Positions 1-8,899 of a stretch of 39,469 nucleotides of DNA are shown here, one piece after another. The stretch is taken from positions 1-39,469 of the forward strand of contig JANQGX010000043.1 of assembly GCA_028282885.1 (NCBI GenBank), given 5' to 3'. This DNA comes from SAR324 cluster bacterium (lineage in GTDB: Bacteria; SAR324; XYD2-FULL-50-16). The stretch's first letter is position 1. Each line of letters opens with the position of its first letter. Both the position numbers and the translations under genes were made by a program. Below the pieces are notes generated by a model that was not told where the DNA came from, did no database searches, and saw nothing but the letters and a program-made list of their open reading frames with translations.

Positions 1-380
1 TTTGCTTCAATTGTAATGGCCTGGTTCAGATCTCCATTAGCCACTGCTGTGGTGACCTCGGCTATGTTCCTCACCTGGTTGGTCAGGTTGTCTGCCATCT
101 GGTTGACATTGTCCGTCAGTTCTTTCCAAAGGCCAAATGCTTCGGGAACCTCAGCCCGTCCACCGAGTTTACCGGCAATACCGACTTCAGCCGCAACACG
201 AATGATTTCTCCGACTGTTTCACTGAAGAACTCCATTGCCCTGTTATACGTCTCTCCGATTTTGGCATAAACATCATTCCCTTCGGAATCCAGCCTTATC
301 GTAAAATCGCCGTTAATCATTGAATTAAGGGCTTCATGAAGATTTTCAAGTTTGGCTCGGTTTTCGGATGATCTAACCAT
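1..380 (-). CDS. HAMP-repeat sensor kinase, N-terminal part (cut by window edge)
   Basis: The minus strand reads from an ATG at 378-380, preceded by a GAGGAG ribosome site, off the left edge of the window. The visible 126 residues contain no signal peptide or membrane segment. They show the repeated HAMP pattern of large soluble hybrid kinases: '[19 protein letters not shown]' followed by '[20 protein letters not shown]' and '[10 protein letters not shown]'. In known members of this group such repeats precede GAF, histidine-kinase and receiver domains, none of which can be seen here. The gene lies 69 bases downstream of the CheR gene on the same strand, so the two probably form one signalling operon. 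The HAMP call is firm; the kinase output is inferred from the family. Confidence 0.8.
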   Translation of the reverse strand, partial: MVRSSENRAKLENLHEALNSMINGDFTIRLDSEGNDVYAKIGETYNRAMEFFSETVGEIIRVAAEVGIAGKLGGRAEVPEAFGLWKELTDNVNQMADNLTNQVRNIAEVTTAVANGDLNQAITIEA

Positions 381-449
381 TTCATGCTCCTCTATATTCG
401 TTGGAATAGAACCTGATAGAGAAAATTTCCTTATCCCGGTCCGGAGTTT

Positions 450-1328
450 TCATTTTCCGTGCTCTCGCTGTATTTGATAAAACTTAACGTCTGAATTGAA
501 TCTTGTTTTAAATCGGCTCTCCTCTAAATCCAGAAGCCTTTCATTCTTTCCAAGTCCCAGAAAACCACTTGGCAGTAAGCTATTTGAAAAAAGTCGAACA
601 ACCTTTTTTTGCAGTTCACTGTCAAAGTAGATCATCACATTTCTGCAACAAATGAGATGCATTTGGTTGAATGCACTGTCAGTCACGAGGTTATGAGCCG
701 AAAACAGGATGTTTGATTTCAGTGAGCTATCTATCAATGCTCCGCCAAATTGAGCTGTGTAGTACTTTGAAAACGAATCGCCCCCACCTGACCGATGATA
801 ATTTTGGGTATACTGCTTCATTTTCTCGATGGGGTAAATTCCCTGGCTTGCCTTCAGCAATGCCGTCTTATTTATATCTGTCGCATATATTTGGCTGCGA
901 TGATACAATTCTTCCTCTTTTAGCAGAATAGCAAGAGAATACACTTCCTCGCCTGTCGCACAACCGGCGACCCAGATTTTCAACGACGGCCAGGTTCTCA
1001 ATTCCGGTATTACTTCCTGCCTTAGAATTTTGTAAAATTCGACATCACGAAACATTTCCGTGACATTAATGGTGAGCTCTTCAAAAACGATTTCAAAAAA
1101 CGCCTGATCAAACAGCAGACGATGCGTCATCTCAGAATAGCTACTCATTCCCGTGATTTCCATCAGGTGAGATAAACGCCGATTCAAAGTAGCCTTAGCA
1201 TAGTTTCTAAAATCATATCCATACTTTCGAAAAATCGCCTCTAGAAGCAAATCAATTTCGATTTGATTGCTCTCGTTGGAATCCAATAACTCCTGGTCTG
1301 CGCTTCTCATTCGAACACCATCATTCAT
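450..1328 (-). CDS. cheR: CheR-type chemoreceptor glutamate methyltransferase
   Basis: S-adenosylmethionine-dependent methyltransferase of the CheR family, which methylates glutamates on chemoreceptors or related signalling proteins in the cytoplasm. An N-terminal helical region (about residues 25-90) precedes the catalytic domain. The SAM-binding loop is 'WVAGCATGEEVYSLAIL' near residues 119-135, and the late motif 'CCRNVMIYF' corresponds to the CheR FRN-hLIYF block. Length (292 residues) is normal. The reading frame opens at a TTG at 1331; I prefer the ATG at 1328, and a later ATG at 1310 is possible. No strong ribosome site is visible. The next gene is a HAMP-repeat kinase, so its substrate may be a non-classical chemosensory component rather than a standard receptor; that part is inference. 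Confidence 0.88.
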   Translation of the reverse strand: MNDGVRMRSADQELLDSNESNQIEIDLLLEAIFRKYGYDFRNYAKATLNRRLSHLMEITGMSSYSEMTHRLLFDQAFFEIVFEELTINVTEMFRDVEFYKILRQEVIPELRTWPSLKIWVAGCATGEEVYSLAILLKEEELYHRSQIYATDINKTALLKASQGIYPIEKMKQYTQNYHRSGGGDSFSKYYTAQFGGALIDSSLKSNILFSAHNLVTDSAFNQMHLICCRNVMIYFDSELQKKVVRLFSNSLLPSGFLGLGKNERLLDLEESRFKTRFNSDVKFYQIQREHGK

Positions 1329-1817
1329 CAAAAAACCGGTTTTGAAATTTTCATTATGATTGAGCCATCAGAATTACAGTGCAGGAAAACACTATTGTTG
1401 AAATTTCAATATAAGTAGTTGAAATATTGGAACCTTGTAGCATTTGTTCAATTCAGTTTTTATCGATTAATCAGAACTCAACGATATAGTAACATAGTAA
1501 AACTGATCATTCTATAAATAAGTGTTCAGATGATGCATTTACGTGAAATCCAAAACGGATCTCAAAATCTAAAGGTTTGATTTGGTAACAACTCATCTTT
1601 TGATGTAAGCATTGAATTTGGTCGAAGGTGGCATTTTTCATATATCGTGCCATCTTCCGACCTTGAACGGATGGGTTATAAATATAACATAAGAGTATGA
1701 TTTTATGCTATTTTAAACAAATATGCAGATATAACCATCAATTTCCGAGGAGTTCGTTATTCGCTTAATCGGATATCGTTAGATATTTCTTACATTGTAT
1801 TAGGTATTTCTAATGTA

Positions 1818-1837
1818 AAAAAAGGAATACCTTTTTT
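1818..1837. repeat. Small A/T-rich inverted repeat
   Basis: AAAAAAGG, a 4-base loop AATA, then CCTTTTTT. The symmetry is perfect but only two G:C pairs support it. It could be a weak bidirectional terminator, yet no transcript clearly ends here. Confidence 0.3.
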
Positions 1838-1860
1838 GCCGGATGGTAAAACCCTCGCGC

Positions 1861-1939
1861 TTCGTCAGCGAAAGAGCTGTGGTAAAAGCGAACAGAAACA
1901 CTCCCGGCTGACGAATGACATGGCAGGAAAGCGCTTTCC
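1861..1939. repeat. Inverted repeat plus 14-base palindrome
   Basis: TTCGTCAGC (1861-1869) pairs with GCTGACGAA (1907-1915) across a 37-base loop. It is followed at once by the perfect palindrome GGAAAGCGCTTTCC (1926-1939). This is a dense cluster of symmetry in a stretch with no gene. It may be part of a structured RNA, a miniature element or a protein-binding site; function unknown. Confidence 0.45.
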
Positions 1940-2385
1940 CGGCAGTCGTTTCGGAGAAAATGCAGCTTGCTGGTACTTGTGTATCTCTTCAAACCTGCTG
2001 AAACTGTTTCAAAGGCACACTCTGCCGCAGGAGCTCTGAACCATCGGGATGAAGACCTTAAACGCCGGGATGTTTCGAATCACGTTGAAAATGATAGAAA
2101 GCGAGGGAATAGTCTGTCCGGGATTCGGTTTTTTAGGTCAAACAACCGGAAAATTGGAGGGATAACGCTTCATTTTTTTACAATCGATAAAACCGGGTCA
2201 TCCCTGCCCGCCCATGGATGGGTAGGTTTCTCGATTTCAAACGAAACGGTTAAGTTTGATGGTGGATTTAGGTAAAACGAAATATTGGGGAAAAAGGAAA
2301 AAGACTTCTTACAACCCTGACACCTTCCGACAATATCATCCGGAACCCGACAGGCCTGCTCTGAGCGAGAGTTAAGAAGCAAACT

Positions 2386-3534
2386 TCAAAACGTTAACAG
2401 ATGCTTGCCCTTGCCTTTTATAGGGGCCTTTCCGGCAATCTTGGCAATGACGCGATTGGGTTTGGCGTATCGATCCACGATTTTGGTGAAGAGCAAACCG
2501 CCATGCTGGCAACGGACATAGGTAATTCTTCCGGCCGGATCCTCCGCCATGGGATTGACAATATCCGCAATGATATCTCCTTTTTTAACCACATCGCCAA
2601 TCTCCTTTCTGAAAATCACAACGCCGGCTGATTTTGCTTTGAGCTGTTCAACCCCTTCCAGAGGGGTGGCGTCTTTCAACAGCCTGGGCAGTTTGGGGGC
2701 CTTCCCCCTGACGTATCCTCTTCGTTTGAGAAAAGTGAAAAGGTTGGCAGCATCCGACTTCCCGTATTGGTGACTGACATCCGTGATCCCTCTCAACTCA
2801 ATGGTTGCAGCCAAACAGGCAGGAGGTATGGGATGTTCAGGCAAGATTTCGGCCAGTTCCCACCAGATTTTACTGCAGGCCTCATCAAAAGGTTCTCCTC
2901 CTGAGTTCCTGGCCAGCAGGGTAACCCTTGCGCCCATCTGGGCGGTCAGATCCGCCGCATCCGGCCAGAGTGGCGTACCGGTATAAATATGCAGATTGGC
3001 CTCATAATCGCAATGGAGGTCAATCACAACATCTGCATCCACCGACATTGAGAGCAGGGTATTTTTTAAAAAATCCCCTTCGTCCACAATGGGCCTGTCC
3101 TTCTCCAGGCAGGAAAGCTGGGCATTCCGAATCAACCTGATGTTCTTTGTTGGGTCTTTTCCCAGCTTCTTTTTCACCAATGTCGCAACCCTTTCGGTTA
3201 ATTCCGGGTAGTTACGGTTGAAGTTAATCCCGTTAAAAAACTCAAACCGTCCCTGAACCCGTCCATCCTGCCATTGACTGATACCAATCGGATTGGCAAC
3301 GGGGACCAGGACGATCTCCCCGGTGATTTTCTGGGCCTTGTCCGCTTCGTCCAGAAGTTTGATCAGGTAGTGCATTAAGACGAATCCCGGCGGTTCGTCG
3401 GCATGAAGTCCGGCCTGGATATAGGCTTTTTTACCGCTGTTCTTCTTTCCGTAACGGATGACCTTCAGTTTCCGGTTGTTTCCCAGGGAAGCTGAAGGGA
3501 TTTCAATCTCTTCAATCAGTTTGGTCGGTAACAT
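2386..3534 (-). CDS. Succinylglutamate desuccinylase/aspartoacylase-family zinc deacylase
   Basis: Zinc-dependent amidohydrolase of the AstE/AspA branch of the M14 carboxypeptidase-like fold; members remove acyl groups from N-acylated amino acids. The zinc ligands are visible: H44 and E47 in 'GLHADEPPG' and H174 in 'VIDLHCDYE'. The substrate-binding 'NFNRNYP' (about 104-110) and a candidate catalytic Glu in 'IELRG' (E246) are also present. The C-terminal part ('GVVIFRKEIGDVVKKGD') looks like the barrel-sandwich domain of this family. It is the last gene of an amino-acid ABC transporter operon, 121 bases after the second permease. A protein of this family (aotO) also sits inside the arginine/ornithine aot operon of Pseudomonas, so it probably processes an acylated amino acid brought in by the transporter. 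The exact substrate is not shown. Confidence 0.85.
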   Translation of the reverse strand: MLPTKLIEEIEIPSASLGNNRKLKVIRYGKKNSGKKAYIQAGLHADEPPGFVLMHYLIKLLDEADKAQKITGEIVLVPVANPIGISQWQDGRVQGRFEFFNGINFNRNYPELTERVATLVKKKLGKDPTKNIRLIRNAQLSCLEKDRPIVDEGDFLKNTLLSMSVDADVVIDLHCDYEANLHIYTGTPLWPDAADLTAQMGARVTLLARNSGGEPFDEACSKIWWELAEILPEHPIPPACLAATIELRGITDVSHQYGKSDAANLFTFLKRRGYVRGKAPKLPRLLKDATPLEGVEQLKAKSAGVVIFRKEIGDVVKKGDIIADIVNPMAEDPAGRITYVRCQHGGLLFTKIVDRYAKPNRVIAKIAGKAPIKGKGKHLLTF

Positions 3535-3655
3535 AGCAGAACTTTATTAAGTAAAGTTTATCAGGCTCTTATCAGTATCGGATAGATGAAAAAGGATCAA
3601 AGAGGGGTGTCTCAATCATTGTCTCATCTCCAAAGCTTGAGAGCTCATTTATCAA

Positions 3656-4429
3656 TCAATTAACCGCCGCAGTCTTTTGCGTTTTATCGACATAGGGGGC
3701 CAAGTGGGCATAGATTCGTTTTTCAATCTTTTTAAAAAGCCAAACGATTGTAAATGTGATGCACAGATAAAAAACACCCGCGGTGATATAGGCTTCGTAG
3801 GGGGCATAATACCGGGCATTGATGATACCGGCGGCACCGGTGATATCCATCAGTGTGATGACACTCGCCAGCGCGCTTCCGTGCAGCATAAAAATAACTT
3901 CGTTACCGTAGGCCGGAAAAGCTCTTCGCAAGGAACTGGGTAGAATGATTCGTCGCAGCATCATTGTGCGAGACATTCCAACAGACTTGGCAGCTTCCAC
4001 TTCGCCAAACGGCGTCGATTCAATGGCTCCGCGAATGATCTCGATCGTGTATGCGCAGGTGTTTAAGGTGAAGGCGAACAATGCGCAGAAATAGGCTTCG
4101 CTGAAAAAGTACTTCCAAAGAAAAGTCTGGTTTCCAATATTATCCGGATTAAATCCTTCCTGAAAAACCCCGAATCCGAATTTCACAAAGTCAAACTGAC
4201 CCAGACCGTAGTAGATGATAAACATCTGCACGATCAGGGGAGTACCTCTGAAAACATAAACGAAAAACCGGATGGGCATAGTAAGAATGAAGTTCCTGCT
4301 TGTTCGAAGAACCGCCAGGGGAATGGCGAAGATCAATCCTAACAACAGGGAAATTCCGGTGAGCTGAACGGTAATGAGAAGACCGTCAAAATAGTAGTGT
4401 AGATTCTCCGAGATAATTGAAAAATCCAT
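3656..4429 (-). CDS. Polar/basic amino-acid ABC transporter permease (HisM/ArtM-like)
   Basis: Inner-membrane permease of about 257 residues with the usual five membrane segments of the His/Glu/Gln/Arg transporter family. The family signature around the cytoplasmic EAA loop reads 'EVEAAKSVGMSRTMMLRRII'. I placed the start at the ATG at 4427-4429 because a clear AGGAGG site lies just before it; the frame stays open upstream but runs into the preceding permease gene. The two permease genes are separated by two bases, implying translational coupling. It would pair with the other permease and two copies of the ATPase. Substrate specificity cannot be read from the permease. Confidence 0.9.
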   Translation of the reverse strand: MDFSIISENLHYYFDGLLITVQLTGISLLLGLIFAIPLAVLRTSRNFILTMPIRFFVYVFRGTPLIVQMFIIYYGLGQFDFVKFGFGVFQEGFNPDNIGNQTFLWKYFFSEAYFCALFAFTLNTCAYTIEIIRGAIESTPFGEVEAAKSVGMSRTMMLRRIILPSSLRRAFPAYGNEVIFMLHGSALASVITLMDITGAAGIINARYYAPYEAYITAGVFYLCITFTIVWLFKKIEKRIYAHLAPYVDKTQKTAAVN

Positions 4430-4431
4430 GG

Positions 4432-5121
4432 TTACGCCCTCCTTTCCCCGATGCTGTATCTCCGTTCCGCCCAAGCCAGAATATAGGTGGAAACGGTAGT
4501 GAAAATCAGATAGTTGAAAGCAACGAAGAGATAAAAGGTGAATGGTTTTCTTGTAGCACCGGCAGCAATCCCGGCTTTCCGAACCATGTCATCAAGGCCT
4601 ATCACGGAAACGATGGCAGTGGCTTTTATCATTACCAACCAGTTATTACCGAAGCTGGGGAGAGCATAGCGGATCATTTGGGGTACAAGGATTCGGATAA
4701 AAACCTGCAACCGCGTCATGCCAAAACTGGCTCCTGCCTCCAATTGCCCCTTGCTGACGGCCATGATGGCGCCACGGAATGTCTCCGCCATATAAGCGCC
4801 AAAGATAAATCCGATGGTTCCCACTCCGGCAATAAAAGGATTGATGTCAACATACTCCTCATATCCCAGGGCGAAAGCCAGGTTGTTAACCAACATTTGA
4901 CCGCCATAGAATATGAGCAACATAAGGACGAGATCAGGTATACCCCTGATTATGGTTGTATAGGCGAGTGTAATGCTTCTCAATGGTCTTGAATTGGAAA
5001 GCTTTCCCAATGCTCCCAAAATCCCCAACAAAACGGCAACTCCCAGGGAACTCAGCGCCAGGTTGAGTGTTACCCAAGTGCCTTCCATGATGCTGTCAAA
5101 ATAACCATAGAGCGTAAACAT
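4432..5121 (-). CDS. Polar/basic amino-acid ABC transporter permease (HisQ/ArtQ-like)
   Basis: Second inner-membrane permease, 229 residues, with hydrophobic segments spaced as in HisQ/ArtQ and the EAA-type loop 'QLEAGASFGMTRLQVFIRIL'. The start is set at the ATG at 5119-5121, which has a GAGG ribosome site about seven bases upstream; an in-frame TTG at 5133 is less likely. The gene begins 20 bases beyond a strong hairpin that separates it from the binding-protein gene. The order ATPase, binding protein, Q permease, M permease is that of E. coli artPIQM. Confidence 0.9.
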   Translation of the reverse strand: MFTLYGYFDSIMEGTWVTLNLALSSLGVAVLLGILGALGKLSNSRPLRSITLAYTTIIRGIPDLVLMLLIFYGGQMLVNNLAFALGYEEYVDINPFIAGVGTIGFIFGAYMAETFRGAIMAVSKGQLEAGASFGMTRLQVFIRILVPQMIRYALPSFGNNWLVMIKATAIVSVIGLDDMVRKAGIAAGATRKPFTFYLFVAFNYLIFTTVSTYILAWAERRYSIGERRA

Positions 5122-5140
5122 AATCTGCCTCAATAACTAA

Positions 5141-5163
5141 GGGCCGAGATATGCTCTCGGCCC
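5141..5163 (-). promoter_or_regulatory. Intercistronic hairpin between binding-protein and permease genes
   Basis: GGGCCGAGA (5141-5149) and TCTCGGCCC (5155-5163) form a perfect 9-bp GC-rich stem with a 5-base loop. No T-run follows on the minus strand. In transporter operons such hairpins usually protect the 3' end of the binding-protein message or partly stop transcription, so that the binding protein is made in excess over the permeases. That role is inferred from position. Confidence 0.75.
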
Positions 5164-5216
5164 GGTGAGTTTCTTCTTTGGATTAGATCCGAATCAATGA
5201 CAACAGGGGACAATAC

Positions 5217-5993
5217 CTATTCGCCATAAACGTCAAAATCAAAATACTTGTCCTGGATCTTCTTGTAGGTTCCGTTTGCGCGGATTCCGGCGATGGCCTT
5301 GTTGAAAAGCTCAACCAGATCCTGGTTGCTCTTGTGAATGGCAATTCCGGCACCGTTTCCAAACCATTTGGGGTCGTTAAAGGAAGGACCGACGAATTGA
5401 AACTTTTCGTTTCCTTTCAGTTTCAGGAAACCGTCAGAGATAGCGACACTGTCTGCCAGGGCTAAATCCAGCCGACCCGATTTCATGTCCAGGAATACTT
5501 CATCCTGTGTTCCGTAGCGAACAATATCAGCTTTCTTGCCCCACATCGCGGAAGCAAATCTATCGTGGATGGTTTCACGCTGTACACCGATTTTCAGCTT
5601 GCCCAGTTTTCCTTCAATTACACGAGTAAGGAAACTTTCGTGAGCAGCAAATTTGGCAGGGGTCGTGTAGTATTTATCGGTGAAGGCCACTTTCTTCTTG
5701 CGCTCTTCGGTGATTGACATGGAAGCGATACTGGCATCGTATTTTCTTGCCAGCAGACCGGGGATTGTACCGTCCCAAGCCTGGGTTTGCCAGGTACATT
5801 CTACCTTAAGGTAGTCACAAAGCGCGTTTGCGATATCAACGTCAAAACCGGCCAGTTTGCCGTCGGGAGTGGTGTAATTGAACGGAGGATAAGCACCCTC
5901 GGTACACATTCTGATCTTTTTCCAGTCTTTTGCAGCAGCGCTGCCGGCAAAAGCGAAAACAGCAGCAATAAGGATTAAGGTGATCCTTTTCAT
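5217..5993 (-). CDS. Periplasmic amino-acid-binding protein of ABC transporter
   Basis: Solute-binding protein of family 3 (lysine/arginine/ornithine/histidine type), 258 residues. A signal peptide 'MKRITLILIAAVFAFAGSAA' ends in AAA-K. The mature part has the family blocks 'CTEGAYPPFNY', 'LAGFDVDIANALC', 'WDGTIPGLLARKYD' and 'MSITEERKKKVAFTD'. The start is the ATG at 5991-5993, with an AAGGAG site upstream; a longer frame to 6083 would bury the signal peptide. Two cysteines near the lobe-1 N-terminus (EGAYPP region and CDYLKVEC) resemble those of LAO/HisJ-type proteins. A basic amino acid is the likely ligand, but this is family-level inference. Confidence 0.92.
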   Translation of the reverse strand: MKRITLILIAAVFAFAGSAAAKDWKKIRMCTEGAYPPFNYTTPDGKLAGFDVDIANALCDYLKVECTWQTQAWDGTIPGLLARKYDASIASMSITEERKKKVAFTDKYYTTPAKFAAHESFLTRVIEGKLGKLKIGVQRETIHDRFASAMWGKKADIVRYGTQDEVFLDMKSGRLDLALADSVAISDGFLKLKGNEKFQFVGPSFNDPKWFGNGAGIAIHKSNQDLVELFNKAIAGIRANGTYKKIQDKYFDFDVYGE

Positions 5994-6089
5994 AACTCTC
6001 TCCTTCTTAAAAGTTAAATTAAACAAATCGACAATCGTTTTGAATGGGGTTTTACAGTCCAAAAGAATACCAAAGCTCCTCATCCGTCT

Positions 6090-6896
6090 TCAAGTTTCGT
6101 AGCTACTGGCAAGAAATTGACGAAATCGTTCGGACTTAGGATTCTCAAAAATCTCCTTAGGCGGACCCTCCTCCTCGATTCTGCCTTCATTCAAGAAGAT
6201 GGTTTTGGAAGACACCTCTTTGGCGAAACCGATCTCGTGAGTAACCACAATCATTGTTCTGCCCTCTTCCGCAAGATCGTGCATAACCTTGAGCACTTCC
6301 CCCACCAGTTCCGGATCAAGCGCCGAGGTGGGCTCGTCAAAAAGCATCGCCTCGGGTTCCATTGCCAGAGCTCTTGCAATGGCTGCCCGCTGTTGCTGCC
6401 CTCCGGATAAATGGGAAGGATAGGCATCTTTTTTATCGTAAATGCCGACCTTATCAAGGTAAAATCTTGCTTTCTCCCTTGCTTCCTTTTTTGTCTGTTT
6501 CAATACATGAACCGGAGCTTCAATGACATTGTCCTGAATTGTCATGTGTGACCAGAGGTTAAACTGCTGGAAGATCATCGACAATTTGGATCGAACCCGC
6601 TCGACCTGTTTGTGATCCCGGGGGACCACCATACCATTTCGTTTTGTCTTCAGGTGGATCTCTTCATCGCCGACGACAATCTTGCCCTTGTCGGGAACAT
6701 CCAGAAAGGTAAGACAGCGCAGGATGGTGCTTTTACCGGATCCACTTGATCCAAGCATGGAAACGACTTCTCCCTTGTTGGCCGAGATGGAAACGCCTTT
6801 TAGAACTTCAAGATTACCAAAAGACTTATGAAGGTCTTCAACTGATATTGCGATGGCTTGATTACTCATGAGAGCCTTGATGGTGTCCTTTTTCAT
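6090..6896 (-). CDS. Amino-acid ABC transporter ATP-binding protein (HisP/ArtP-like)
   Basis: Cytoplasmic ATPase that powers the transporter encoded downstream. Walker A is 'GSSGSGKST' (residues 49-57), the signature is '[15 protein letters not shown]', Walker B with its Glu is '[11 protein letters not shown]', and the switch His lies in '[11 protein letters not shown]'. The region '[20 protein letters not shown]' carries the insertion typical of HisP rather than GlnQ. It is the first gene of the operon and is followed after 96 bases by the binding-protein gene. The start is the ATG at 6896; an in-frame ATG at 6869 is an alternative, and neither has a strong ribosome site. Confidence 0.92.
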   Translation of the reverse strand: MKKDTIKALMSNQAIAISVEDLHKSFGNLEVLKGVSISANKGEVVSMLGSSGSGKSTILRCLTFLDVPDKGKIVVGDEEIHLKTKRNGMVVPRDHKQVERVRSKLSMIFQQFNLWSHMTIQDNVIEAPVHVLKQTKKEAREKARFYLDKVGIYDKKDAYPSHLSGGQQQRAAIARALAMEPEAMLFDEPTSALDPELVGEVLKVMHDLAEEGRTMIVVTHEIGFAKEVSSKTIFLNEGRIEEEGPPKEIFENPKSERFRQFLASSYET

Positions 6897-6937
6897 TTCA
6901 ATCCCACAACAGGATTGTCCTAAGAATTACACCCCTT

Positions 6938-6966
6938 TTGATAAAAGCTGCAGGTCTTGTTGTCAA
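6938..6966 (-). promoter_or_regulatory. Sigma-70-type promoter of the amino-acid transporter operon
   Basis: On the minus strand a perfect -35 box TTGACA (6961-6966) is followed after exactly 17 bases by TATCAA (6938-6943), a 4/6 match to the -10 consensus. Transcription would start near 6931, about 35 bases before the ATPase start codon. The surrounding DNA is AT-rich. No convincing ARG box was found by eye. Confidence 0.7.
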
Positions 6967-7308
6967 TAAAATAATTGTTCATCAAGAGGTCTTATAACTT
7001 CTATAAATACAATTGATACAATGGTTTGGCGATTAAATTAACTAACCGCCCGTAAGTGGCAGAATCAAGTAGTAAATCAAAGAGTTGTTGCTGTATTTCC
7101 ATAAAACGGTCTAAACTTGGTCCACAATCAACTACTGTTTCAAAACAAGCAGGATTCTGGCCCAGGGTAGGATTACCAGGTGCATCAAAACAATACGGTC
7201 ACTCAATTACAACCTCTTTTCACGAGTAATCCCAACATGTTTTTTGGTGCGCTCTTATTGCTCCCCCTTGGCAGATAGCCTCAACTTGTCGAAAAAACGG
7301 CACGAATC

Positions 7309-7343
7309 GGGGCCATTTCAGGAGATTGTTCAAAAATGGCCCC
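7309..7343. promoter_or_regulatory. 10-bp inverted repeat upstream of the MFS gene
   Basis: GGGGCCATTT (7309-7318) pairs with AAATGGCCCC (7334-7343), with a 15-base loop. It lies 66 bases before the transporter start codon and no T-run follows. It could be a regulator binding site or a leader hairpin. The rest of the 6897-7409 intergenic region holds the promoter of the opposite operon and no convincing gene. Confidence 0.5.
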
Positions 7344-7409
7344 TGCAAGCAACGCTCGGGTCGGGATTTTTCAATCAAATTCTAATATCAGGATTTATAG
7401 ATACAGGTG

Positions 7410-8681
7410 ATGGATCATCAGGGAACAGCGCTCGACCGTTACTACAAGAGAAATGTTTTTGGCATTTCAAGCGTTGAGTTTATTTGGGGACTGGGGTTGC
7501 CGGTCGTTATCGAGTCCACTTTTCTCCAGCTTTTTGTAAAAAGCATAGGGGGCTCCAGTTTTGCGATCGGATTGATCCCCACCTTTTTCTTTGCCGGTTC
7601 CTCTTTCTTTACCATATTTTCCAGCTACCTGACTTCAGGAATGCAGTACAAACGTAATATTACCGTCATTCTGCATCTGATTACAGGGACAGCCCTATTC
7701 TCTTTTGGCTGCATTTTATATCTTTTCGGTCGTATTGATCAGATTCTGATTCTCTTTTTTATTTCCTACGGTATTTTTTCCCTCAGCCTCGGTGTTACCG
7801 TGCCGGTCTGGTTGAACTTCCTGGTGCATATTCTGTCCGAGGAGAAATCGGTATCGGGAATCGCCTACATGCATATTGCTCAAAACTGTGCCAAACTGAT
7901 CGGAAGCTTTGTTCTGGTGAAAGTGGTTGCCGAATATGCATTCTCTGTTCAATCCTCGGCGCTGGTTTTTATCGCTGTCGGAATCCTGTTTATCGTAGGC
8001 TCCTTCTTTTTTCTGATCACGCGAGAGGTTCCCGATGAAGACTTTGAAACTGGCAAAAGGAGATCGTTCTTTCGTCATACCCTGGATTCCTTCAAACATA
8101 TGTTCAAAAACCGCAATTACCTCTACTTCCTTGCCGGTGATTTCGAATTCTATGTCGTTGTGACGGTTGTTTCCTTTTATGCTGCCTATGCGACCACTTA
8201 TTGCGGTATAGATAAGGCCATCGCAGCCGGAGTTTTCGTGGCATGTATATACTGCGGTGCCATTACCGCCAACTTCTTTCTGGGAACCAGGGGGTGGTTG
8301 AGTTTGAAAAACAAATATCTCTTTTCTGTCATCTCCTCCTTCTCCGCCATAATCATTCTGATTCTTTTCAGCAGCCAGCAGTCCTTTTTCATCGCCAGTA
8401 TCTTGTTTGGTCTTGCCAGGGGATCAAGAATGGTCTCCATGGCCCCGACCACTAAAAAACTGTCCGGGCTCGCAGACTCCACCAGTTATTTTGCCCTGGC
8501 TCCCCTGGTGACCCTTCCTTTTGCATCCGGTCTGCCCATGGCCGCCGGCAAATTCCTGGACAGTTATTCGTACCTTGAAGGCGACGCTTACAGAATCGTC
8601 TTTGCTTTTTGTGCGCTGATCATTATGGTCAATTTCTTCTTCATTATGAAAACCGATTTCATTGGTAGAGCCACCCGTTAG
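7410..8681 (+). CDS. MFS-type membrane transporter
   Basis: Integral membrane protein of 423 residues with about 12 hydrophobic segments and a central hydrophilic loop ('REVPDEDFETGKRRSFFRH', about residues 210-230). This is the arrangement of the major facilitator superfamily. No subfamily signature names a substrate. The start is taken as the ATG at 7410; a GTG directly before it (7407) is also possible, and the ribosome site is weak. It stands alone: its upstream neighbour is divergent and the next gene is 218 bases away. Function beyond transport is unknown. Confidence 0.75.
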   Translation: MDHQGTALDRYYKRNVFGISSVEFIWGLGLPVVIESTFLQLFVKSIGGSSFAIGLIPTFFFAGSSFFTIFSSYLTSGMQYKRNITVILHLITGTALFSFGCILYLFGRIDQILILFFISYGIFSLSLGVTVPVWLNFLVHILSEEKSVSGIAYMHIAQNCAKLIGSFVLVKVVAEYAFSVQSSALVFIAVGILFIVGSFFFLITREVPDEDFETGKRRSFFRHTLDSFKHMFKNRNYLYFLAGDFEFYVVVTVVSFYAAYATTYCGIDKAIAAGVFVACIYCGAITANFFLGTRGWLSLKNKYLFSVISSFSAIIILILFSSQQSFFIASILFGLARGSRMVSMAPTTKKLSGLADSTSYFALAPLVTLPFASGLPMAAGKFLDSYSYLEGDAYRIVFAFCALIIMVNFFFIMKTDFIGRATR

Positions 8682-8899
8682 GTAAAATTGGGAATCAATA
8701 TATATCAGTCAAATAATATCGTTTTTTACAATATAAGCACCTCAGTTAAACTGGCCGGGAAGCAAGATCACACGTTCCATAAAATAAAACTTGAAATACC
8801 TGTTTGCCTGAGACGACTCTTGATAACCGTATCGCTCAAACAGTTCGAAATTCCCCAACACACCTGTTTCAATAAAACACGGAAATAAGGAGCCCTATT

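Larger units (their letters stand above)
1329..2385. other. Long intergenic region without a convincing gene
   Basis: About 1.06 kb separates the cheR start from the 3' end of the deacylase gene. The part from 1332 to 1800 is AT-rich, with stops in all frames. The part from 1800 to 2385 is less AT-rich and has short open frames on both strands (up to about 100 codons) with low-complexity translations, no ribosome sites and no recognisable motif. It also holds a cluster of inverted repeats (listed separately). It may be a decayed gene, a mobile-element relic or a structured RNA region; nothing decides between these. Confidence 0.4.

Noticed and set aside
1967..2275. Open frame of 102 codons on the plus strand
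   Set aside because: No ribosome site, overlaps other open frames on both strands, composition not protein-like and no motif.
2170..2382. Open frame of 70 codons on the minus strand ending just after the deacylase gene
   Set aside because: Has two cysteines but no ribosome site and no recognisable domain; the same DNA is open on the other strand.
4417..4992. Plus-strand frame of 191 codons over the permease genes
   Set aside because: Shadow of a well-supported permease; no start signal.
7244..7477. Possible gene of 77 codons before the MFS transporter
   Set aside because: Overlaps the transporter start in another frame, opens with GTG, has no ribosome site and crosses the inverted repeat.
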